This document shows, piece after piece, positions 24,101 through 36,000 of a stretch of DNA of 64,000 nucleotides. The notes beneath the pieces were generated by a model. The model saw only the letters and a program-made list of their open reading frames with translations, was not told the origin of the DNA and searched no databases. A program made the translations under genes and the position numbers. The DNA lies in the NCBI GenBank assembly GCA_944470555.2, contig OX104127.1:96248708-96312707 (forward strand), in the 5' to 3' direction. The DNA is from Heterobilharzia americana. Taxonomy: Eukaryota > Platyhelminthes > Trematoda > Strigeidida > Schistosomatidae. Within the stretch, counting starts at the first letter, position 1. Every line of letters begins with the position of its first letter.

Positions 24101-26966
24101 TACAGGGTTTCCTGTATTTGCACTTACATTTCTGCTAAATAGTTGATGTTAATAATAACTGTTAAAGGCAATATCATGAAACACCTAATTTATTTCTGAT
24201 TAGCGTCCTATCAATAATGAAGAATGAACGCAAAAGCAAGCATGAGTTGGTTGGTGATGGACCATTCAACCAGTACAAGAATCTGCTATTCGAGCTAAGT
24301 GTCCGTGGAATAGAAACATGATGCATTTTTTTGCATTCAATAGTCTATTTTCACTTAGCGCGATATTTTCCCTTCGTTTTACTATTAAACTCGAAAAACG
24401 GCTAGTTGAAAATACTTTTAAAATGTACAACACAACATGATGCGTTCTGAGGAAATATTTGAGAGATTAAAACAAACTGAAAAGGGAGAATTTGATGCAA
24501 TATGTCTGGTGAAAAACGTTTGGTAGCCTGAGGTCCAAACCTGTTTAATCACCCCAACCATATTATAAAACCATCTTCGGTTTTACACCTACAGTATTCT
24601 TTGCCAAGACCAACTGAAGAAATATTCAAAACCGAAAGAAGTTAGGGAGCAACAAACCGGTAGTTTGTATGTCGCACCACGGAATGAGGCATAGTTGAAT
24701 GGGATTAGCAGTAGCTGCTGTCACAACATTCTAGATTAAGTCCAGAACATGTGACTTAATAACCAGGGCTGTTTTCAGATTTGGTTTAAAATTAAAACCC
24801 CCTTCGTAGTTAAATTAGCGAACTTAAGCACCCACTTACTTCGAATGTTGGCTTAATCTGAGGAGATTAACTGATGAACAGCTATATGAGTAGCCAAAAC
24901 AAAACGCGATGGATAATAGGATTGTTGATGTCGACAATTGCTGCGTTGAAATATGATCTTTTAAGCAGTAAACCAATCGGTTGCTTCCTATGTCGCCCGT
25001 TCACTGATATTCGGGCAAGGAGTCCACTATTCAGTAAATAGGTCATATTTCCGCCCGCAATTTATCTGCTTCCTTCTGAACTGTTGGTTAACTTTGTAAC
25101 AGATAAGTGTTTCGTAAGTTAGTAATTAATTTTCTACTGGTTTTTCACCGTATTTTTCTTTTAGTCACTTGAAGTAGCCCTATGCATGGATGTTCATTTG
25201 ACTTAGCTTTCTTTTTTTATTGCTTAACTATTAATTATTTATGTCTACAGTTTGTGGTCAGTTTCTTACAATCGTAATCTTCATTTTTTCAGGTTGAATG
25301 AGGGACTGTCTGTCGCGCAGCTCATTGACATTTTTCTAATTTACTCATATTTGTGAATAATGTACCACTGCATGAAATATGCAGTGATTGGCGAACTTTT
25401 TTCCCTCTCTTTTCCGGATAATGTTTTAAGAGGTAAAAGAACAGGTTTGGTTGGTGTGGAAACAATTTATCATCACTACTAGTTAAGGCGACTGAAGTTT
25501 TGGTCCAAGTATTCTCCTCAAGCATACAAGAGAAGATGTGAAATTAACTTTCAATAACTATACATAATTTAGGTTGATTGATGTAGTTTTTCATGACTGG
25601 TCATAAATTCCTACTGTGTACTAATAGTGTTAGTCCTTTTTAAAATAGCTGTCTGCTCCCTCCCGAACTTTGATAATTGTGACTAGTATAACCATTAGTA
25701 GTTATAGCTTGGTGGTCTAGAAAGTTGGCTCATGCAGTGGGTCGCGGGTTCGGACGCCGCTCCACCTGTCACTGGTTTGGGAGCCAGGTATTATTACTAT
25801 TATTATTTGTTCCTTGGGTTCCTAGTGGAACATAGGGCTTCAGTAGCACGTCTCCAGTGAACTCTGTTCTTTACAGTCTTTTCAACCTGGCTCCATGACT
25901 TCCTATAGGCATCACTGAGCTTGCCTTTGTGAATCACTTGACATGTAGCATCATTATATATCTGTTGAGTGAGGTTGATGAGGGTTTGTGCCACTCCGTA
26001 GTGTTGAAGCAGCTGCCAAATTACTTCTCGGTCGACACTGTCGAAGGCCTTCTCAAAGTCGATGAAGTCGCTCTGTCTTATGATGATGCGTGGTGTTGCA
26101 ATTTGATCCTCAAATGATTTGTTTTTCTTGAAGCTTGCCTACTCCGGTTGTAATTTTGAATCCGGAGCATTTTTTAGTGTCTACAGTGTGATGCGGCTTA
26201 ATGTTTTGCTTGGGGTGGACAGGAACATGATTGGGAGCCAGGTATTGTCACGCAATAGGCGTGGCTCATTGTTCAATGCATGAACATGCACGTATTTGTT
26301 AAAAGACTACATATTTAGTTAACTTTAGCGTAACTACTGTTTTTTTGCGCAGTTATTGTACACTGCTAACAGATGACAACAGTTTGCTAACTGATCTATT
26401 TCCAGTTGAGGTAATTTTCCTTTATTTGCAAACGAAGGAAGTTGGGTTGATTGATTTCTTTCAGCATTCCAATTGCGTCTGTTATCCAGACAGTATGATT
26501 TTCAGTCAATATCTGTAAATGTTTCACTTTGTCTTGCTACCAATGTTTAAAAGTTAGTCCAATAGTCAGTAGATTTGAATATTTAACTTGATGGTTTAAT
26601 ATATCGTAAAATTTTTTCCGTTTTAGATCCGAGGTTTCCCTACCATTAAGTATTTCCCTGCTGGACAGAAAACTGATGATCCAGTTGATTACGATGGTGC
26701 TCGAACTTCCGATGCAATCGTTGCATGGGCTATGGAAAAAGTAGACGCTTTAGCACCATCACCAGAGGTTATCGAACTGACTTCGGCAAATGATTTAAAA
26801 GAAGCCTGCGAAAACCATCCGCTTTGTATCATCAGTGTGTTCCCTATGCTGTACGACTGTCAGTCAGATTGTCGTAACAAATACATAGATATACTAAAGA
26901 CAGAGGCTGCTAACTTCAAGAAACAGAAATGGGGGTATGCTCTTAAGCTAATTTATATTCTGTTCC

Positions 26967-27029
<63 letters not shown>

Positions 27030-30000
27030 ACTACGCTAGAAGTATCGTTACTAATTTAAATTAACTTTGTGATTTTTCGCCTGACCGATGTTAGACATAT
27101 ATTTGATGTTGCATTTATTTTAAATCAACTTGTTTTATAAACAATCTGTTATGATATATGAAAACTTGTGTACATTGACTGTGAAATATGTATGATAATA
27201 ATTGGCAGACAACATATAAGCAGTTTTCATCGTTGATTGACGAATGATAATATGCTTCAATTTAGGTCTCAGTGTGGCTTCTAACTCACTTATTTGAGCA
27301 CCCACAATTCACTCTGTAGGTCATCGGTTCAGAAAAATCCAAACTCTAACTGACGGCTGCTACATTGTTATAGTGATCAAACTAGCCCAACGTAAGTACC
27401 TAAAAAGTCATACTGAAACAATTATTCCTTTCCGTCCTATCATTCTACTTAGGTCGCTTGGATAGTCCTCATACAACCAAAAGCCACTATTATCATAGCA
27501 CCATTTATTTACGCTGTGATAGGGGTCTAGGAATGAAGTCTGTCTGATTAGTTTTCCTCCTAGTCTACCAGCATTTTCACTGTGCTGCCTCCGCAGTCAA
27601 AGAAGGAGAAATTAGAAAGGGTTTGCACTAATAAGCATGCATCTTCCCTTGTTGTACAACATCCCGTCACTAATGCTAAGGTATTCTAAGCACAGAGGAA
27701 ACTCTAAAAACCACTGTACCTTTATTATTATTATTATTTGTCCCTTAGGTTCCTAGTGGAACATAGGGCTTCAGTAGCACATCCCCATTCCACTCTGTTC
27801 CCTGAAATCTTTTGAACCTGGCTCCACAACAGCCTACAAGCTCTCATTTCCTCCTCGCACGATCTCCTCCATGTCACCCTCACCTCGGACGCCCAACTCG
27901 TCGCTTCCCTTCGGGGTTCCACTCGAGGGCCTGGCCTGGCGCGTGATGTCCCCAGTCGGCCTTCTCAGTGTATGCCCAACCCAATCCATCTCCACTTCCT
28001 TCCAGTGCATATTTGTTCAGCGATAGGTTCTTAGTTGGTTTGTTCCCAGAGTTCCTTGTTGCTTGTTCTTTCCGACCATCTGATCTTCAGTAGCGAGCGT
28101 AGGCAGTTGTTGATGAATGTCTGTAGTTTGTTGGAAATCCCTTTCGTAACGCGCCAAGTCTCTGAGCCATACAGGAGCATTGACTTGACGTTGGTGTTGA
28201 AAATCCGTATCTTGTTCCGCATGCTGAGTGCACTGCAGTAGATCTCCACACTGGTTTCAGGCTAATGAACACCTGTCTTGCTTTTCCGATTCTGATTTTG
28301 ACATCCTCGTCAGTGCCGCCTGTAGTTGAAACAGTGCTTCCTAGATAGATGAAAGGGGCTACTTCCCTCAAGTTTCTCCCGTTGATGGTGACTGGAGCTT
28401 GTTATTGTTGGTAAGGTATCTTCCTCACCACTGTCTTCTCTACGTTCACTTGAAGTCCCGTCTTCGCTGACCTGCCTCTGCTGTCAACTTGTTAGTTTAC
28501 ACCTGTAGACCTTCAAGTTTGTGTGACATCAGACACAAGTCATCGGCGAAATCTAAATCTTCTAGGTTCCTTTCAGCGGTCCAGCGTATCTCCCTCTTCT
28601 CGCTCCTCACTGTTTGTTGCATGATCCAGTCCTGTCCGCTACAATCAGGAATATCATGGGCGATAGTAGACAGTACCTTTAGAAAAGCCTTATGAGATTT
28701 CCCCTACTGAACGACCAATGATATACGTAGTTCATATTGTTAAAGGCTACTTGTTGATTGGATTAATGGAGCATCATCTCTCTTTGGAGTTACTTTCTGG
28801 ACTGTGGTCATGCACAGGTTTGAATACATGTGTAACTGACTCTGAGTGAGTTCAGGAAACAAGTAGCTATGAAGTCTCTCGGCAGCCCCACTTGGGGATG
28901 AAGAAATCAAATCTATTTAGGAAGAGGGATAACTGGACATTTATCTGCATATTGCAGCAATTCGTCCTGATACAGCCTAGCATCATCTTCATTCAGCTTG
29001 TGCGAACAACGATAAAAACAGTTTGTTCAATATTCGAATGCTAATTAAGGACCGAGTGTACTTCACAACTAAACACCATCCTATAATGAGGGTCTAGTTT
29101 CTTAATCGTTAAGTGTGGAGGGAGTAAACAGACTGCAGGCATTTAACCACCGTCTATTTCGTGATATTATCCTTGGTGTTGAGTTCACTGTGTGAATAAT
29201 GTGGAGGCTAGGAATAGTGTTAGTTACTGGAGGAGGTTGACTGGTTGCTTAAATTGTTAATCTGATGTGGCGGAAACTTATCATGCATAGCAAGTCAACA
29301 TCTCTCCTGGAGTGCAATATTAGTTGAAGAAGACTTTAATTGGGAAAAGCAAAACATGATCGAATGGGACACTAATTCGTGAAGTCTCCGACTGGCGGTC
29401 TAACAGCAAAATATCGGCTTCATGGCTTGGGCTCACAAAAGCACCAAGGGCTGTAGATCACGATGGTGTGTGATATGACTTATGATCGATTATTGTGTTG
29501 CACTTACATTCGGACCTCATTGCCATTTAGAAGCATAAACATATATCACCATATATTTGTCTTTTCTTTCTTACCCTATTGCTTTCGACGACTTCAACTA
29601 TATTTTGATTTCTTTGTGTTTCCTCGTGTTACCTTCTGGTGTGATATGTTGATGCGAGATGTAACAAATGGGAACAGTTACGAAGATCTGTGGTACATCG
29701 CTTTAAACGCTTAGTTTTCAAGTCAAAGGTCATTGGTTCAAATTCTACTCTACCTACAACGACCTTGGCAATCGATCAGTATCAAAAACTGTCACACAGC
29801 TATGTCCCATGACCTGACACAAACTTTACGTGGTAGATGAGTTACACTAATCATCAGCCATGAAGTAGTAATAAATTGTATGTTGGTGTCTCTTTCTACC
29901 AGTTTCATTTAATTCTTGTTGTTGGTTGATGAGATCTAGTACTTCCGTCTTCGTACTTCATATGATATTTTTGTTTTAGTATGCTCCAGACAAATGTTTT

Positions 30001-33000
30001 AATTTCAAAACGTTATTTTCTGGTTTATGGTTTTTTGATTTCAGTCAGTTCTAGTGTGGTTTGAAGGCGTCTCAATGCAATTGTGTTATCATTAATGGGA
30101 TGTCCAAAACATTAACTCAATGGGTTTCATAGGCTTTCACGCAGTTTATTTCGATTGGTTTTTTCTTTTTGAGATCTGTGTATTATACGTTAATTCCATC
30201 AATTGAAAGTTGGTTACATACTTTTTTGTCATAGATGGCTTTGGACGGAGGCTCTTAAACAACCTGAATTGGAAAAGACTTTCGATATTGGAGGCTCAGG
30301 TTATCCGGTAGGTTGAAAATTATTGTTTGACTGTGATCATTCCCTACATTTAGAATGAAAATATCATTGATCTACGTGTTTTGGTTTCTCTGTTAGCTAT
30401 TCGTCTTAATCAGCTACCTACCATATGTTCACACTGTTGTCTGTAGAAATGCCGTGATTTGATGACTTTATTGCCATAAGATTTTAGGTGATTCACCTTT
30501 CAAATTTCTTGGATGAAACTAATGAAATCGAATGGCCATGTTTCTTAAAATTGTGTGTTTCTGTCATACATGTTTCCAAACAGTTTTCTAAGTGTAACTA
30601 CAGTCATCGCCTACATTTTTCTGCTAATAAATCTGGCTTATTTCATTTTCCTATACTTCTTTTCAGCAACTTGAGACACTTTATTCTAGTTCACTTTGTG
30701 GTTTCTAGTTTTATAAATACATGTTAAAATCAGTGAATACTAGAGTTTGGCATACTTTTGAGTTGAAAGTAAGAAGTCCTAAATTTATATTTGTTTTTTC
30801 CAACTTTTTTTGTTCCTGAATAATGAGGGCGTTTACGGCTATATCTAGTTTAGCACTAACTTGTAGACTGTTTTGTAAATTAAGACACTATTGCTGAAGA
30901 CATCTCCAAATGAATCAAGCTTAACAGTGTTGTTTATTCGATAATAATTGTTTACGCTTTATAAGTAGAAAGTGCATTTTCTCTCAATTACTCTGTATTG
31001 GATACAGTTTTTCTTAGTTCCCGCTACTTTAAAACACCCCTGCTGCTACTATAAAATTAGTTGACTAGTTGCAGCAGAAAGTTCCTCACTACGTATGTGA
31101 TTATGGTCAAAGCGAATTTAACTTTGAATTATATGTTGATCGATTGCCATGGAGTAAATGGTTTCATGTTATCATCTTTAAGTTATGACCTAATTCTATC
31201 GATCATTTTTAAAATGTGACCACTAAGCTAAGGAGTCACTACCACAGCGCACTGCTATTGATTTTAGGTGGTTGGAGGCAAACTGTATGAGGCAATAAAT
31301 TTAGGTGTCTTGGTTGTTAACGCACGTCATCAGGATGTATCTAGAATATCTAGGAAACCAATGTCCACTCACCGATCCAACCCTCGTTATTCCGTGCAGT
31401 TCCAGAGACATTGTCACTCAACTTTTCAAGTTGTAGTTAACTTTTTGTAGGGCATAGTAATGCACTTTGCTTGGTCACTGAAGAGAGAATTCGGTCAGCT
31501 GCCAGCACCAAACATTATGAAATAAGTTAAGCTTCAGTGATCAATCAATGCACATCATCCCGTCTTACACGAAGTCAGTCGAGTCGAGGCTTAAGTAGCT
31601 CACTGGTTGTGTCTGTGACTGCAGCACCGGGTAATATGGGGTAGAACCTCTGAGGGGACGTCAGTTCCTTTGAGGTTGAGGATTATTCTTACTAACGAGT
31701 GCCAACTCGCATGAAACGTAGATATGCAATTTCTTACTCATTGACTGTAACCGCGTAAAGGCATTATATGAAATCGTTTTATTATAATAAACACTAGTGG
31801 TTGCATAAAATCTTGTATGTCTTCCATTTTCTTATTTCACGTAATACAAAGATTTAGATCAAATATTTTATCAAATATCGCTATTTAACTTGATTAAGAA
31901 ACATTTCAGGCTCATTGTGTGACGGTGTACTTTTAAGGTGATATCTCTCTGAAGATTTTGCTCATTTTACTTTATGTGGCCATTTGTTTTTCACTCTTCA
32001 GACTCCTCAAGACTACTTATGTGTGAAGTCTTTTTATTCTCATCCTTTTGAGTAGTTCTTCAAAGTTTCACTTGAAGAGCGTAAATATTAATATATCTAC
32101 TCATAGTCTATAGGCTTAAATCCATACCGCATTTACTTTGATCATACACTGTTATAAAGTTGGTGTTTTTATTCGTCTTAGCTCTCGTCGAACCACCCCC
32201 TCCCCTGTCACCAATATGTATTAGACTACTGATCATTTTGAATAGTACGGATTATGTTAATGCTAACGTGACATATTAAACAAACGCGAAAACTCATAAA
32301 CTCCAATTAAAACCACTCATACTATAGAACTGGATAGAAGCTTCAGTGTATTTTTTACTGTATGAAGCGTAACTTTAAAGAAAGGGAAATTGAAAAGCTA
32401 CCTTTCAATAGTCATACTTATCCTTTTTACATACAAAAATTGCATGGGGCCACTAATAAAACTGGTAATATGACTTGGTCGTCACATAAAATGTTTCTCC
32501 CTTCAACGGTTTTGTTTTGAATTGCATTACCTAACTTTAGACAAAATTGGTATTCATTTGTATCATATTTGATAAAATTTGGGTTGAGTTACGAAACTCC
32601 AGATCATGAAACCCTATTACCTAAAACGTTTAGGCCGAACTTTGGTGATGATCAGAAATTACGTCTTAGTAGACGATAAAAGTATTAGCCAGTGATCATA
32701 GCAACTAAGACAAAATACTGTTAATTTGAAGAGTATAAAGGAATGAACTTTACAAGTTAGCAAAGCCATTTGTCGGAAACAGTAAGGAAGATATTGTCAG
32801 ATAATTTCTTTCACTACAGCTTATTGTCGCAACCTGATATATTGATTCTTCATTTAAGTAATTCATAAAACAGTACATTCGGACATAAATCCTACTCTTC
32901 TACAAGCAGAGGCTACTTCATATAAATCGTTTTAACGAATTATCCCAAACAGTGATTTTTGTTTATGATGTTTTTTAGGCTATGGTAGCAGTACATGGTC

Positions 33001-36000
33001 GCAAGATGAAAAGGACTACTCTTCGAGGATCATTCAGTTCAACTAGTGTTCACGACTTTTTAAGATCGCTCTCCGTTGGCGGTGTAAACCTTCCTTTATT
33101 TGATGTTAAGGCCTTGCCTGAAATAAAAACAGTCGAACCATGGGATGGAAAAGATGCCAAGGTAAGCATTTTGTTCTAATGTATCTATAATCCATCTTCA
33201 GCTATTTACAGCCTGGTGTCCTTAGTTGATATAACTGATAGACTGCATAATTGGGGATCTTTTGGTATCAGTACAATTAGTTTGTAGGTGAACTACATTT
33301 ATTTCTAGTTTGGAACTCTCCTAATCAGTATGTATATAAAATATATCTTTTGTCCCACTAGTGAACGGTAACTAAACAGAACTAACGTGTTCGTTGAATA
33401 AAACAATATTTTGCCACAACCGAATTGTTTAACTTTGTTAAAGACATACTAATGGATATTTACGATTCTAAAGGGACGAACCTACCCCCATTAAGCCATC
33501 TGGTTGACTCGGAGTACTCAGACGGTATTTCCCTGTTAAGCAAAGACACCGACAAAATTCTGAATCTTCTGAACGCTTTGAACAGAAATCGGAGTTTTTT
33601 TCGGCATGTGTCCAGCACCTGTGTAATGTAAAAAGATACCTCATTGTGGTCTGCAGATACTCCCAGGTTTAAGGATAAGAAGCGATAGGATGCATTGACC
33701 ACTACACGTAGTTGGGAAGTTGCGTCAGGCCAACTAAGTTGATGACTAACAAGGTTTCGGTTTAGATACAAAAGTCCCGTTTGGTATTTGCCATTTCACG
33801 CCATCTCTGACATTGGCGGGATGTCCGATTTCCCTATCAAACAACGAGTATACTCCACTGCATTTCGGTTTGTTCAAACGATAATACGGCTGTTAGGCAT
33901 CACTGTTGAAAGTAGACTACAGGTTTTGATCTTGGGTATCTTCGTGGCATCGCTCACGCATGTTGGAATCACCGTGTGAGAAATGTCAAGGTTGGTCGGA
34001 GGGTTTAGGCAATACGGTCGTTAAGTTTGGGTAATTTCACCGACGAAGGTAGCATGGACATGTGCTGCGCATGCCGAGAGACCTCCAACCTCCACATGGA
34101 ATTCTAGCTGAAGTGGAATTTGGTTGTGATAAAATGCTGGAAGACCAGACGGAGACATGTAATCAGTTGACGAAGTTTGACTCTTGGTGTGGTATACTTG
34201 GACTGCCAGTTAGGGGGGTCCTCAAGACAATAGTAATCAATGATTGAAGACGCTTGATGAAATGGTTGAAAACTGGTCACAGTGGGGCAGATATATTCAC
34301 TCTTTTACCTCTTCTAAAGCTTAACATTTTCGCCAACCTTGATCTTGAAATTCTTTCTGCTTCTTTACACCTTTATCTACTTAAGTATTGGTTTTTCTCT
34401 ACTTACTTGTTCTTTGTTTGCTGCTGTTGGGTGTGGCAGCTAGAACCGATGCAGTTGTGTACGAGGTTCTATGTTGTTCTTGTCTATCTGTTAAAATCTA
34501 TTAAATTACCCCGTGATTCAGTAGCTGTTATAATATCTATTGTGAATATTTTGTGAAAGGATTTGGTAATTTGAATCTTATATATTTTAACTGTCGCAAG
34601 AATAATTGAATCAAGTTCTTTTACCTGCTGGCACTCAACACTAAAATACATATTCCGACATACTTCTCAGATGCAAGGCTGTCTCACTTAGTAGTCTGGT
34701 TAATGAACTTAATGCAGCACTACTCATTATTGTTTTGGAATGCTGTATTCAGTTACATTACACTTGAAGGAGTGACTTGTGATAATGAGTGCAATTCCAC
34801 TTCTATGTTCAAATGAATATTGCTCGTTTACACTCATGACCTGTAGACAAGAATTTCATTGATTTTTGAAATAATATCATAGTTTTCTCATGACAAATAT
34901 GTATTGTATTACTGTTGATCGCTAGTTCAGTAGATTTGTAATACTGAAAACAGAAATATATTGATATTTCAAAACTGTAGTTGAGTAGTTTAGGTACTGA
35001 ACCTCACTTGCCACTATTATTATTACCAGAGGGTGAAACCATTGATATGTCAACAAACTGGTCTACTCCCATCTCTCGAAATCGAGATGAAATTACTACT
35101 TCTTTACATAAAAGGTGTCCACTTCCAGTTTAATAACCAGCTTTATCGGTAGACTGATAGAGTAGCTATGTGTTCACTACTAGGACCCGTTCTGGCAGAT
35201 ATCTTCGTGGGTGATCTCGAACAGATGCGTTTGAGTTCAGTCATCAGAGGAATAACCTATTACTACAGGCGCATTGACGATACTTTTGCTGTTTGTAGTG
35301 ATGTGAAGTATGCAAGTGGCTGGTTCAACGAGGCTTATCTTAACAATACATTTGTGATAGAATATGAGCATGACAACAAGTTGTTTCTTGGACCTCAACC
35401 TTAGAAGGAGAATTTATGGTACAATTGAAAGGAATATCCCTGGAAAGACGCATGGACTGAACATTACCTTAACGATAACACTGTCTGTCTTGCAAGTTAC
35501 AGGCGTGGGCTAGTCAAAACACTTAAAGGCAGAGCTAGAAACTTATGTCCTGTGGACAAGTTAGAGGGAGAACTTAGAATTATTAGGAAGTGTCTCAAAC
35601 AGAAAAGATATCCTAAGAGATTTGTTATGAAGCTTGGGAAACAACAGATCGAAAGAAATTAGCACCGAAGCGTTGAAAGGAAATGTTTTTATCCGCCATA
35701 CATTCAATATCCAAGAGAGTAGTCACAAGAGTCAAAGGAGTACTAAGAAGGAGCTTTCCTGCAGCGAAATTTGTATGAGTATACGATATCTCATGCTCTC
35801 TGAACTAGTCCAAATTAGATAAGTACCCTTTTCATGTCACTTCCAACTACATTTAGGAATTTGCATTCACTTGTTGTAATAAGTACTATGGAAGGACTGA
35901 GAAGTGGGCATCCGTTTAGTTCACTGAGCATGTCCCCAAAAATGTGTGCCTGAAGCAAGATTCTCACCAGTGTTACTGGCAGGTGCCCCATAGACACTGG

